Below are positions 8,088 through 16,673 of a stretch of 21,564 nt of DNA, piece after piece. The position numbers and the translations under genes were made by a program. Source of the DNA: an uncultured SAR324 cluster bacterium (GTDB taxonomy: Bacteria > SAR324 > NAC60-12); NCBI GenBank assembly GCA_902562015.1, contig CACERX010000022.1, positions 1 to 21,564 on the forward strand. Direction: 5' to 3'. Positions within the stretch are counted from its first letter, which is position 1; each line of letters opens with the position of its first letter. Below the pieces are notes generated by a model that worked only from the letters and a program-made list of their open reading frames with translations, did no database searches and was not told where the DNA came from.

Positions 8088-8523
8088 ATATTTAAGCTTG
8101 AAAATAAACTAAAAACAAACTAGGATACCCCTTAAATTCATGAGAGAAATTATTCCTTGACTTGAGTTAAACTACAATATGCATTTTTGCAAAGATTTCA
8201 TCAATCTTCGAACATTTACTAGGACTAAAATTTTAATTTCTTAAAAAAATAGGCAATCATTACAGATCTTTGAACAAATTCTTAATTTTTAGATCATTTA
8301 CTAGCCCATAAGACATGTATTTGGCATAAGGCATATTACTAGGTACCGAAAGTCATTCTTGATGTAAAAAAAACAATTTTAAAATATATTTAATATTTAA
8401 TTAAATTATTTGAAACTAATTAAAATCGATTAAAGCATTTTTTATTTTAATAATTTCTGTTTATTCTTGTTCTAAAAATTATGAATTAAAAAGACATTTT
8501 TTATTTTAATTAATAACGTGAAA
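8088..8523. other. AT-rich spacer without a clear gene
   Basis: No frame of convincing coding character was found on either strand. The stretch contains a 16-base direct repeat (CATTTTTTATTTTAAT at 8436-8451 and 8495-8510), the second copy ending just before the radical SAM start. It also has two exact copies of CATTTACTAG (8213-8222, 8295-8304) and a near copy CATATTACTAGG (8332-8343). A palindromic TTAATTAA lies at 8506-8513. These may be regulatory or simply reflect base composition. Confidence 0.5.
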
Positions 8524-10332
8524 ATGAAAAAAATCAAAGTATTATTTATAACCCCTCCTTCAGTTCCATACTCATGGGTTATTAAAATGTTAAAAAACAA
8601 AAAGACTTCTGAAGGAAGAAAGTTAGAGGGGAATTATAATCAAACTATCGCCATGCCAATGGGGCTTCTTTATTTATCAGCAGTTTTAGAAAGAGATATT
8701 GCAGATGTTGAAATAAGAATTCTTGATTTTTCTAAAAAATCTGTCGAATTTTCAGATTTAGATGGTAGGTTGCCTACTGATTTAGTTCATATTACAAGAA
8801 CATGGATAACCGAAGAAATAGATGAAAATTGGATTCCAGATTTTGTTGGGATTTCAGTTTTGTTTTCTACAGCCCATCGTACGACACTTGAAATATCAGA
8901 GGGTACAAAGAATGTCTTTCCCGATACTCCGATATTGATTGGTGGTATGCACGCTACGAATTCAGTTGAAAAACTATTAAAATGTCCTTCAATTGACTAT
9001 ATATGTAGAGGCGAAGCAGAGAGTATTATTACAGAACTTGCTTATGCTTTTAAAAACAATCATGACCCAGAAAAAGTAACTGGAATATATGGGAGAAAAA
9101 AATTTAAGAAAGAATTCTCAACAAATGCTGGGAAGCTAAAAGAAACTTCGCCATTAATTGATAATTTGGATGAAATCCCATTTCCATCTTGGCATCTCTT
9201 ACCAATGAATGAATATATAAAACCATCTGGTAGGGCAAGAAAAATTGATACAATTTCGCAGGACGGTGAAGCGACTATAATGACGACAAGAGGCTGCCCA
9301 TTTCATTGTACTTTTTGTGCCTCATGGACTGTTCATGGCAGGAAAATGAGATACAGAACCACACAAAATATTATTGATGAAATAAGTGTTTTATATAACA
9401 AATATGGAATTAGATCACTTGTACCAGAAGATGACTTATTTACTGTAAAAAAAGATCGCATAATAGATCTTTGTAGAGCAGTTAAAAAGAATTTCCCGGA
9501 CATTAGTTTCCAATTTCCAAACGGATTATCTGTTGCCACATTAGATGACGATGTAATCTCAGAGATGATTAATATGGGAATGACAGTAGCTACTATTGCT
9601 ATAGAATCAGGGTCAAGCTTTGTTCAAAGAAAAATAATAAAAAAGAATGCAAATTTAGATAGGGCTAGAAAGGTTGTCCAAAGTGCAAGAGACCAAGGTG
9701 TACTAGTTCGATGTTATTTTGTTATAGGATTCCCTGGTGAAACAAAAGAAATGATGCAGGAAACAATAGATTTCGCTGGTTCCATCGCAGCCGATTGGTG
9801 TGTTTTTAATATTGCATCTCCGTTAATTGGAAGTGAAATGTTTGATCAATATTATGATACGGGCCATATAGACGACAGTTTTAATTGGGATGAATCCTTC
9901 TATCATGACAGGCTATTTGATACCAAGGAAATTAGTGCAGATGAAATTATAAAATTGCACCATCGAGCAAATATAAAAACCAATTTTTTTGGTAATTATA
10001 ATTTTAGAATAGGGAATTATGAAAGATTAATTACTTTATTCAATGACATTATAAGTTCTTATCCAGAACATATAGTCGCTCATTACTGCTTAGGGATGGT
10101 CTATAAAGAAATGGATGATATGAAATCCTATGCAAAAAAGATTAACGACTGTGAAGAACTTTTGATTAACAGTAAAGATCACTTCATGACTAGGAAATAT
10201 TTCCTTGATTTCTTCGAAGATTTTGTTGATTTGCAACACATGCATGAAATCTGTGTTAAAGACAATCTTAACGTTGAAAAAAATGCAATTTATTCAATAG
10301 CAGACACTCCTAGAAAAGCTAATGTTGTATAA
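8524..10332 (+). CDS. B12-binding radical SAM enzyme, first copy
   Basis: A 602-residue protein with an N-terminal cobalamin-binding-like Rossmann domain (about 1-170, ending in LIGGMHATNSVEKLL) and a radical SAM barrel with the CxxxCxxC cluster motif in RGCPFHCTFCASW (C258, C262, C265). The classic DxHxxG of base-off B12 binding is not visible, as in many members of this class. Such enzymes commonly methylate unactivated carbon or phosphorus centres, or rearrange sugars and lipids. The C-terminal 120 residues include YPEHIVAHYCLGMVYKEM, which resembles a TPR-type helix pair. ATG at 8524 is preferred; an in-frame GTG at 8518 would add two residues. The neighbours suggest a carbon methylation or similar edit of a glycan building block. 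Confidence 0.85.
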   Translation: MKKIKVLFITPPSVPYSWVIKMLKNKKTSEGRKLEGNYNQTIAMPMGLLYLSAVLERDIADVEIRILDFSKKSVEFSDLDGRLPTDLVHITRTWITEEIDENWIPDFVGISVLFSTAHRTTLEISEGTKNVFPDTPILIGGMHATNSVEKLLKCPSIDYICRGEAESIITELAYAFKNNHDPEKVTGIYGRKKFKKEFSTNAGKLKETSPLIDNLDEIPFPSWHLLPMNEYIKPSGRARKIDTISQDGEATIMTTRGCPFHCTFCASWTVHGRKMRYRTTQNIIDEISVLYNKYGIRSLVPEDDLFTVKKDRIIDLCRAVKKNFPDISFQFPNGLSVATLDDDVISEMINMGMTVATIAIESGSSFVQRKIIKKNANLDRARKVVQSARDQGVLVRCYFVIGFPGETKEMMQETIDFAGSIAADWCVFNIASPLIGSEMFDQYYDTGHIDDSFNWDESFYHDRLFDTKEISADEIIKLHHRANIKTNFFGNYNFRIGNYERLITLFNDIISSYPEHIVAHYCLGMVYKEMDDMKSYAKKINDCEELLINSKDHFMTRKYFLDFFEDFVDLQHMHEICVKDNLNVEKNAIYSIADTPRKANVV

Positions 10333-10656
10333 AAATGTTTTTTATTTACAAAAGATTGGTAAATGCTTATAAAATAAATCATGAAAGTAGAAAATATAAT
10401 ACATTTTAAGTCCTGTCTTGGCAAAAGTATCTACAAAATTTGAGGACTTGCTTAAAGAATTATATAAATTCGAATATTAATAAAATTCGGATTTAAGCAA
10501 AATTAGAATTATTTCCCCAAAACAATTCTTTGATTTGTTCATTTAATTTTTAATATTTTATTAAAACATAGCAAGAAAGGTTCATAATTATTTATAAATT
10601 TTTACCATATTGATCTAATCCCTCCTCATCTAAAACATCTCTCCCAATTTATAGAC

Positions 10657-10689
10657 AACCTAAATAATAATAGGTTCTAATGTTTTTTT
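10657..10689 (+). terminator. Weak terminator-like hairpin plus T-tract
   Basis: A 6-bp stem, AACCTA (10657-10662) with TAGGTT (10671-10676) around an 8-base loop, is followed six bases later by seven T residues. The stem is short and mostly A-T, so its stability is doubtful. It lies about 325 bases after the first radical SAM gene and 150 before the ABC transporter gene, where a break between transcripts would make sense. Confidence 0.2.
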
Positions 10690-10756
10690 GTTAAACATTT
10701 ATATATCTTTCGATCAATTCAAAAATTCATGATCAGTTATCTAGAAGTAATTAAAG

Positions 10757-10831
10757 AATTACTAAAGTTCGAGTATTATCGATGTTAATTACTAAAGTTA
10801 TATTTACTAATATAAATTAATTACTACCGTT
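10757..10831 (+). repeat. Three ~31-bp-spaced direct repeats before the ABC transporter gene
   Basis: AATTACTAAAGTT occurs exactly at 10757-10769 and 10787-10799, and a third copy AATTACTACCGTT (11 of 13 matching) is at 10819-10831, five bases before the GTG start at 10837. The spacings are 30 and 32 bases, close to three helical turns, so a protein could bind all three on one face of the DNA. A regulatory role is inference; the repeats are AT-rich, but the phased arrangement next to a start is notable. Confidence 0.45.
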
Positions 10832-10836
10832 TTACA

Positions 10837-12615
10837 GTGAAAGAATATCTGCGAAAATATTTTCATATCATAGGTGGAAAAAGTAAAAGTCTAATTATAT
10901 TGATAGTATTCTTCCTAATTTCTTCTTCTCTTGATTTAATGAGTATTGGGATTATTTCGCCATATATATCAATATTAACATCTCCAGAAAAAATCTCTGA
11001 AGAAAAACTTTGGCAGAGCTTCAACTCTTTATTTGGAATTAATGAGATACATCAAAGTATAACAGTACTCAGTTTACTTATCGTAGTACTATTTATTATT
11101 AAAGGCGTTATAGCTTATTGGATCCAAAGAAAAATTGTTCGTTATTCTATGGATAAACAAAGTGAACTTGTATCTAAGCTGATGTCTGCATATCAAGAGA
11201 TGCCTTATTATTTTCATATTAAACGAAATTCAGCTTCTCTTATACAAGCTATTACCGAACATATTTCAAATTTTTCTCATCAAACATTAATAGCATCTCT
11301 TAGACTTATATCTGAACTCATAGTTCTGTTCCTAATTTTAATACTACTCTCATTTACCAACTTTTTTGCTATGATAGCTGTGTCTTTCGTATTATCTGTT
11401 GTTTATCTATTGTACGACAAAATTGTAAAAGACAAAATACATAGAGCTGGACAAAAGGCTGCAGAAACTAATGAGGGAATCATAAAAGGAGTGAATCAAG
11501 GGATTGGTGGTTTAAAAGAAATACGTATTTTTGGGAGAGAAAATTATTTTCATAACAAAGTCAGTGACTATGCTGCTGAGTATGCAGAAGTTTCTAGTCA
11601 ATACCAGGCATTAAAAATAATTCCTCGTTATCTTTTTGAAATTTCTATAGTCTCTCTAACTATCATATTTTGCATTATAATTTTTAACAGTGGAAATAAT
11701 TTCGTAGAGTACCTACCATCCCTTGGGATGTTTGCTATAGCTGCTATGCGTTTGATTCCTTCTGCAAATCAGATAAGTACCGCAGTAACTTCTATGAGAT
11801 TTTCTGTATTTTCTCTAAATCAATTGTATGATGATCTCAATGAAATAAATAAAATGTCTTTAAACTCTAAAATTATGGACATTAAGGATCGTAAAGGGAT
11901 CAGATCGGCAAATTCTAATTTTTCAAAAATTGAAATAAAAGAAATTAGTTACCGATATCCAGACGCGGATTCTTATGCGTTGTCAGATTTATCATTAAAC
12001 ATCGAACAAGGACAATCAATAGGTTTAATTGGTCAATCTGGATCCGGCAAAACAACTCTTGTAAATGTTCTTTTAGGACTTTTGACTCCAGAAAAAGGCG
12101 TGATAGAAGTTGACAAAATACCTATAAATAAAAATCTGCGATCATGGATGAACTTGATCGCCTATATTCCACAAGATGGGTTTATAATTGATGATACTAT
12201 AAGAAGAAATATAGCATTTGGTATTTTTGATAAAGAAATTGATGAAAAAAAGATGATGGAGTCATTACAGACTGCTCAGCTTAAAAACATGGTGAGTGAG
12301 CTTCCAAAAGGTCTAAACAATAATGTGGGTGAAAATGGGATGATGCTTTCGGGAGGAGAAAGACAACGTGTAGCTCTTGCTAGATCCTTTTACCATGAAC
12401 GAGAAATTATTATCATGGATGAAGCAACTGCATCTCTTGACAATGATACAGAGCTACAACTGGTTGAAGCAATAAATGAGTTTAAAGAAGGAAAAACCAT
12501 GATTATTATAGCACATCGACTCTCAACAGTAAAAAATTGTGACATTATTTATAAACTAGATCAAGGCCGCATCATTAATTCAGGATCACTTGAAAGTTTA
12601 GTTGAAACAACATAG
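10837..12615 (+). CDS. ABC half-transporter, lipid-linked glycan flippase type (MsbA/PglK-like)
   Basis: A 592-residue fusion of a transmembrane domain and an ATPase domain that should work as a homodimer in the inner membrane. Hydrophobic helices are seen at about 18-40, 75-95, 155-172, 176-193, 268-284 and 296-310. The nucleotide-binding domain carries Walker A GQSGSGKT (399-406), a Q-loop glutamine in IPQD (446), the signature LSGGERQR (504-511), Walker B IIIMDEA (524-530) and the switch histidine at H560. Length and layout fit exporters that flip lipid A or undecaprenyl-linked oligosaccharides. The GTG start is kept because the first helix would be cut by the next ATG. Placement among glycan enzymes supports export of the finished or partly built glycan. 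The repeat array just upstream may regulate it. Confidence 0.85.
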   Translation: MKEYLRKYFHIIGGKSKSLIILIVFFLISSSLDLMSIGIISPYISILTSPEKISEEKLWQSFNSLFGINEIHQSITVLSLLIVVLFIIKGVIAYWIQRKIVRYSMDKQSELVSKLMSAYQEMPYYFHIKRNSASLIQAITEHISNFSHQTLIASLRLISELIVLFLILILLSFTNFFAMIAVSFVLSVVYLLYDKIVKDKIHRAGQKAAETNEGIIKGVNQGIGGLKEIRIFGRENYFHNKVSDYAAEYAEVSSQYQALKIIPRYLFEISIVSLTIIFCIIIFNSGNNFVEYLPSLGMFAIAAMRLIPSANQISTAVTSMRFSVFSLNQLYDDLNEINKMSLNSKIMDIKDRKGIRSANSNFSKIEIKEISYRYPDADSYALSDLSLNIEQGQSIGLIGQSGSGKTTLVNVLLGLLTPEKGVIEVDKIPINKNLRSWMNLIAYIPQDGFIIDDTIRRNIAFGIFDKEIDEKKMMESLQTAQLKNMVSELPKGLNNNVGENGMMLSGGERQRVALARSFYHEREIIIMDEATASLDNDTELQLVEAINEFKEGKTMIIIAHRLSTVKNCDIIYKLDQGRIINSGSLESLVETT

Positions 12616-12745
12616 CTGGCCGACAATTGTGATCTTTCCCATTGAATATTTTATACAGTTAAATTTATTAGATAACTTATTTTGATATTAGTGAAGGTAT
12701 ATACAAAAATCTTAAATCACAAAATAATATAGGTAATTAATTGAA

Positions 12746-13735
12746 ATGCATAAACCCAATATAGAAAATATTGAAAAAATCTCAATAGACCTTTTAAAAA
12801 TCAAGCCTCTGAAAGAGTTGAAGGGAGTGCATGAGTTTTATAAAAAAAAGTTGAGTCGTTTTTTTGATGAAAATAGTCAACCTATTAAAAAATATTTTGA
12901 ATTTGTTTCTTGCCCTGTGTGTGAAAATTATAAAATTGATCAAGAATTTAACATTGATAATTTTATTTATAAAAAATGTTTTTTCTGTAATGTGGTCTAT
13001 AATAGTCCTAGACTTAAAAATAAATTTGTTAGTCAGATGTATGCTTCTGGTGAGTATAAAACTTATTTCGAAAGGCTTGTTGTTAAAAGTCAGGATATTC
13101 GAAAAAATGTTATTGAACAACGTTTCTTTAAACAAATAGATTCTTTTTTTGTTAAACCAGGTAAAATTCTTGATGTTGGCTGCGGTTCAGGTTCATTTTT
13201 GAAAGTATGTCAAGAAAACGACTGGGAAGTTTATGGTCTTGATCCATCGGAATCTGCAGTTATTACGGCCAAAGAAAAATATAATCTGGAAATTACTCAT
13301 GACTACTTTGAAAATTTTAACAGTGATATTAAATTTGATTGTGTTTCTTTCATAGGTTTGGAGCATCTTGCCGAGCCAATGCAAGGCATTGCCAAAGCAA
13401 AGAGGATATTAAATCCTGGTGGGCTAATTCTTTTTCAGTCTCCATCTGCTGATTGTTTTCTTTTGCAATATTGCCGTGATAATAATTTCTCTCCATATAG
13501 ATATATTGAAAGTGCTCGTCATGTTTTGTTTTTTTCAAAGAAATCTATTGATTACATATGTAAAAAATTTGATCTTGAACTTGCATGGATAGAAACAAAT
13601 GGCTTGGATCTTCAAACAATACTGCCCTTTGAGTTTGAAGATGAAGTGATTTCCAATATTTTAAATGCGCAGCGAATTTTAGATGAATATCTATTAGGTG
13701 ATCACTATAGGGTCTTCCTAATAAAAAAAGATTGA
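12746..13735 (+). CDS. SAM-dependent methyltransferase with N-terminal zinc ribbon
   Basis: A 329-residue protein. Two cysteine pairs, CPVC (56-59) and CFFC (78-81), form a likely zinc ribbon before the class I methyltransferase domain, whose motif I is ILDVGCGSGSF (141-151), acidic loop GLDPS (164-168) and later FIGLEHLAEP and NPGGLILFQSPS. This layout is common in methyltransferases found in surface-glycan and secondary-metabolite clusters, some acting on NDP-sugars. The N-terminal 50 residues are rich in lysine and may be a recognition arm. It follows the ABC gene by 130 bases and has TAATTAATT just ahead of the ATG rather than a Shine-Dalgarno. The substrate is not known. Confidence 0.82.
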   Translation: MHKPNIENIEKISIDLLKIKPLKELKGVHEFYKKKLSRFFDENSQPIKKYFEFVSCPVCENYKIDQEFNIDNFIYKKCFFCNVVYNSPRLKNKFVSQMYASGEYKTYFERLVVKSQDIRKNVIEQRFFKQIDSFFVKPGKILDVGCGSGSFLKVCQENDWEVYGLDPSESAVITAKEKYNLEITHDYFENFNSDIKFDCVSFIGLEHLAEPMQGIAKAKRILNPGGLILFQSPSADCFLLQYCRDNNFSPYRYIESARHVLFFSKKSIDYICKKFDLELAWIETNGLDLQTILPFEFEDEVISNILNAQRILDEYLLGDHYRVFLIKKD

Positions 13736-13846
13736 TTAAATCTCGTATTTAGACAAAAGCATTAAAAAAACATTTGGTGATCTTAAAATAAATAATAACA
13801 TTCAGCTTGCTTTATTTCAGTTAAAAACAACACTACTTGACATCAT

Positions 13847-14690
13847 ATGATTATGCAAAAAAAATAACATTTCAGATTATTTTGAAAAAAATGGTTTTGT
13901 ATGTCTACCAGGAAATATTCCAACTGATCTTATTAAAAGTATTGATTCTGTTGTCAACAATACTGACTACAATACTTTTGCAAAAGATGGTTGCAAAGAA
14001 AATATTCTTCTAGAATCAAACGAAGAAAATAATCCTAATTATGCATTCAATAGAATTGTAACACACCCACATATTTTAGATGCCGTAAAGCAAATAATTG
14101 GCCCTAATATTCTTTTATTTGGAATTACCAGGTTTTTTAAAAAAGGAGTAGAAAAAGATAAAAATGTTCCGTGGCATCAAGACGGTTATTTTTATCCCAT
14201 AAAGCCATTAAAAGCAATTACACTAACAATTGCTATTACAAAAACTAATAAACAGAACGGTTGTCTAAAAGTTCTTGTTGGTTCTCATAAGGAAAAAATA
14301 TTTAGCCATAAAGATGGTAATTCTTATTTTAAACATAATGGTAAAACCATTGGAAATATCTTACCATCAATTAATGAGGATCAAATCAAAGATAAAGAAA
14401 TTGTTAATATAGAATTGGAGCCTTATAACTCTAATGACCAATTTAATAATGTAATATCAATTCATGATTCACAACTAATTCATTCATCTTGGCCAAATTT
14501 ATCAGGAGAGCCAAGGCAAGTTTTTGCTATTAGGTACATGCCTTCAACATCAGAATATCGTAAGAAAGATCACATAGCACTTTCAAGGAATCACGATGGA
14601 GGATATGATCATAGAGAACTTTTTCTTGTCAGTGGAAAAGACCTAAACTCCAAAATTAATAAAAGCTTGCCATTATTAAAACTTTGGTAA
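13847..14690 (+). pseudogene. PhyH-family Fe(II)/2-oxoglutarate dioxygenase, frameshifted at an A8 tract by its start
   Basis: From 13851 to the stop at 14688-14690 one frame is open for about 279 codons and reads as a PhyH dioxygenase: ISDYFEKNGFVCLPGNIP at the N-terminus, the iron ligands in VPWHQDGYFYP (His codon 14175, Asp codon 14181), GCLKVLVGSHK, then IHDSQLIHSSWPN (distal His 14481) and the 2-oxoglutarate Arg at 14514. That frame contains no ATG or GTG, and no TTG before 14415, so it has no usable start ahead of the active site. ATGs at 13847 and 13853 read MIMQKK and stop at 13865. Removing one A from the A8 run at 13857-13864 joins ATG 13853 to the long frame as MQKNNISDYFEKNGF, a normal family start. 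It is therefore a one-base frameshift: a recent pseudogene, a phase-variable gene in the OFF state, or a sequencing error. Confidence 0.75.
13857..13864 (+). repeat. A8 homopolymer tract, candidate slippage site
   Basis: Eight A residues begin two bases after ATG 13853. With eight A the reading stops at once (ATG CAA AAA AAA TAA); with seven A it enters the 279-codon dioxygenase frame. Such tracts can gain or lose bases by slipped-strand mispairing, and also by polymerase slippage during transcription. Confidence 0.5.
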
Positions 14691-14823
14691 CTATTAAAAA
14701 ATTATGTTTATGATTAAATAATTTTATAACTAGTGTTAATCACTAATCATACTAATCATGTTATCCTAGATATTATCTTTGACAGAAAAAGTAAAAAAAC
14801 AACATTAAATTACTAAGCGATAA

Positions 14824-14838
14824 CTATAATTGTTATAG
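14824..14838 (+). promoter_or_regulatory. Dyad overlapping a consensus -10 TATAAT
   Basis: CTATAATTGTTATAG is a perfect inverted repeat (6-bp arms, 3-base centre) and contains TATAAT at 14825-14830. No good -35 lies 17 bases upstream; the nearest TTGACA (14779-14784) is too far. If it is a promoter, the transcript would have a leader of about 160 bases before the start at 14997. Confidence 0.25.
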
Positions 14839-14907
14839 GTTCCGTATAAAAATATATAAGATTTATAAATAATAATCTATCAAGTGATTATTTTGCAAAA
14901 AAAAATT

Positions 14908-14960
14908 ATAATTAATTATTCGAATGTAAATAAATATAATTCGTTTTAATAATTAATTAT
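14908..14960. repeat. Two copies of a 12-bp palindrome, 41 bp apart
   Basis: ATAATTAATTAT, its own reverse complement, occurs at 14908-14919 and 14949-14960; the match extends one more base (T) on the right of each. The spacing of about four helical turns, 37 bases before a start codon, would suit a dimeric repressor, but the sequence is all A-T and may be compositional. Confidence 0.3.
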
Positions 14961-14996
14961 TGACCTAAAATAGGTTCATCTTGAATTTTAGATAAA

Positions 14997-16673
14997 ATGC
15001 TAGATAAACAAAAAGAATCTTTCTCATTGGAAGACTACATGTCAGGTAAAACTGATGGCAAGAATATAAAAAACATAATTCTTGGGAGTCCGGAAAATAT
15101 TTCACGTGATTTGAAAATTACTTTTATTACTCCACAAGTGATATCTTCAAAGACGCAGATTAGGCGTGTTCAACCACCTTTAGGAATAGCTTGTTTAGCA
15201 TCTGTATTAGAGGAGTATGGGTTTCAGAACATACAGCTTATTGATGCATCTGCTGAAGGCTATAATAATATAGTTGATTTGGGAGATGGTTTTGTCCGTT
15301 TCGGGTTAGATAATGACGAAGTTCTAAAAAAACTAAATGAGTTTAAGCCTGATGTCGTAGGTATTTCAGCCCTATTCTCTTCACAAATTGGTTGTGCTTT
15401 TGAATTATCAAAAATGATTAAAATTTGTTTACCTAATTCAATAATTGTATTTGGTGGAATACATGCCACAAAAATGGCAAAACAAATTCTAACTCAAGAA
15501 AATTCCATAGATTACATTATTGCAGGTGAAGCTGATTATACTTTCACGCTACTATGTAAAAAATTAGAGTCTGATGAAAATATTTTTGATGTCCCTGGTC
15601 TTGTATATCGCGATAATGAAGTAAAAGGTAAAATTGTTAAAAATCCACAAATGTCAGGTTTAAATATGAATGAGTTACCTCTACCTGCTTGGCATTTAAT
15701 GGATATGGAGCTCTATTTTGATATAGGAATGCCTCATAATCCATTTATGGAATCTAGAGAATTTTTAACAATGATGACTGAGCGTGGTTGTCCCGAGAAA
15801 TGTTATTTTTGCTCAAGTGCAGATTTTTTTGGTAACTCTGGCAAATTTAGGCCTCTATCTCCAGAAAATGTTTACAAAATTTTGAAGTACGGTGTTGACA
15901 AATATAATATAAAAGAATTGCAGATTGAGGATGATACTTTCACATTAAACTCAAAACGTGTTGTTGAAATATGTAAATTAATTGAACCTTTAAAACTTAG
16001 AATTACTCTCCCCAATTCTGTTAGGGCAGATGCTCCCCTTAATCATAAAAAAAGATTAGAAATGTTCAAACATATGGCAGATGCAGGCTTTGTAAAGTTA
16101 GGCATTTCTGCAGAGCACGGTGATCAAGAATTTCTTGACAAAGTAGTAGGTAAAAGATTGAATCTAGATGAAATTGTTGCTTCTGTTGAATTAGCACATG
16201 AAGCCGGTTTATTAGTACACACTAATTTTATGATGGGGTTCCCTTTTGAAGAAGAAAGGCATAGAAAAAAGACCATCAGTTTTGCAAAGAGTCTAAAATC
16301 TGATAGTTTTTCTGTATCACTTGCTGCTCCTTTGCCAGGTACTAAAATGTGGGATATTTGTGAGAAAAACAACCTATTTGCATCTGGATTTAATGTAAAC
16401 AGGCTTGTGTATGATGTAGTAAATATTATTCCTCATGACATTACACCAGAGCGACTCCGGGAACTAGTTGTTCAGCTGAATTCGGAATTAAATAGCTCAG
16501 CCAGAAAAAGGAGTAAATCTGCTAGGGATTATTATAAATTATTTGAAGGTAAAGGAAAAAATTCGAGTGGTGACCGCAAATATTCATACAAAATCCCTTT
16601 GAGTAAGAAAGAGAAAAAAGATGAATTTATGCAAAAGGAATTTCATGGGTCTGTCATACCAAGGAATAATTAA
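14997..16673 (+). CDS. B12-binding radical SAM enzyme, second copy
   Basis: A 558-residue protein with a 40-residue lead, a cobalamin-binding-like domain (about 40-190, with LIDASAEGYN at 81-90 and FGGIHATKMAK at 152-162) and a radical SAM barrel whose cluster cysteines are in RGCPEKCYFC (C265, C269, C272). GISAEHGDQEFLDKVVGKR and NFMMGFPFEEERH are the usual later strands of this class. It is clearly related to the other B12-type radical SAM protein in the window but differs in the substrate-side C-terminus, which ends in a lysine- and serine-rich tail instead of a helical repeat. Carbon methylation or another radical edit of a sugar or lipid is likely; the exact reaction is unknown. The bases before its ATG, TAGATAAA, are identical to those before the first epimerase gene. 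Confidence 0.85.
   Translation: MLDKQKESFSLEDYMSGKTDGKNIKNIILGSPENISRDLKITFITPQVISSKTQIRRVQPPLGIACLASVLEEYGFQNIQLIDASAEGYNNIVDLGDGFVRFGLDNDEVLKKLNEFKPDVVGISALFSSQIGCAFELSKMIKICLPNSIIVFGGIHATKMAKQILTQENSIDYIIAGEADYTFTLLCKKLESDENIFDVPGLVYRDNEVKGKIVKNPQMSGLNMNELPLPAWHLMDMELYFDIGMPHNPFMESREFLTMMTERGCPEKCYFCSSADFFGNSGKFRPLSPENVYKILKYGVDKYNIKELQIEDDTFTLNSKRVVEICKLIEPLKLRITLPNSVRADAPLNHKKRLEMFKHMADAGFVKLGISAEHGDQEFLDKVVGKRLNLDEIVASVELAHEAGLLVHTNFMMGFPFEEERHRKKTISFAKSLKSDSFSVSLAAPLPGTKMWDICEKNNLFASGFNVNRLVYDVVNIIPHDITPERLRELVVQLNSELNSSARKRSKSARDYYKLFEGKGKNSSGDRKYSYKIPLSKKEKKDEFMQKEFHGSVIPRNN

Larger units (their letters stand above)
10333..10836. other. AT-rich spacer with hairpins and possible decayed frame
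   Basis: No intact gene. One + frame opens at ATG 10335 (24 codons to 10409) and then continues through further stop-bounded pieces of about 28 and 18 codons, which could be a decayed short gene or chance. A perfect 9-base inverted repeat (TTGCTTAAA at 10448-10456, TTTAAGCAA at 10492-10500) and a small stem (AACCTA 10657-10662 / TAGGTT 10671-10676) followed by a T7 tract (10683-10689) could form RNA hairpins; the latter resembles a weak intrinsic terminator. The last 80 bases hold a repeat array listed separately. Confidence 0.5.
14691..14996. other. AT-rich intergenic region with dyad symmetries
   Basis: No coding frame of note. The region holds several symmetric or repeated elements: TAGTG-TTAAT-CACTA (14731-14745), a tandem ACTAATCAT pair (14742-14759), TTGACA at 14779-14784, CTATAA-TTG-TTATAG (14824-14838), and two perfect 12-bp palindromes ATAATTAATTAT (14908-14919 and 14949-14960). 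It is a plausible promoter and leader for the second radical SAM gene. Confidence 0.5.

Noticed and set aside
10765..10776. tRNA T-loop-like GTTCGAGT
   Set aside because: No acceptor stem, anticodon arm or D arm surrounds it.
12864..13139. 91-residue + frame and 113-residue - frame inside the zinc-ribbon methyltransferase gene
   Set aside because: Both are low-complexity shadows rich in I, L, K, N and F; the third frame carries the zinc ribbon and SAM motifs.
13740..13850. 33-codon open stretch in the dioxygenase frame just before its N-terminus
   Set aside because: It has no start codon, is closed by TGA at 13848-13850, and its composition is that of AT-rich filler; the family N-terminus is already explained by ATG 13853 plus the A-tract shift.
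14415..14690. Stand-alone 91-residue gene starting at TTG 14415
   Set aside because: The same frame is open far upstream and contains the first half of a PhyH domain with its iron ligands, so this is only the C-terminal part of a frameshifted gene.
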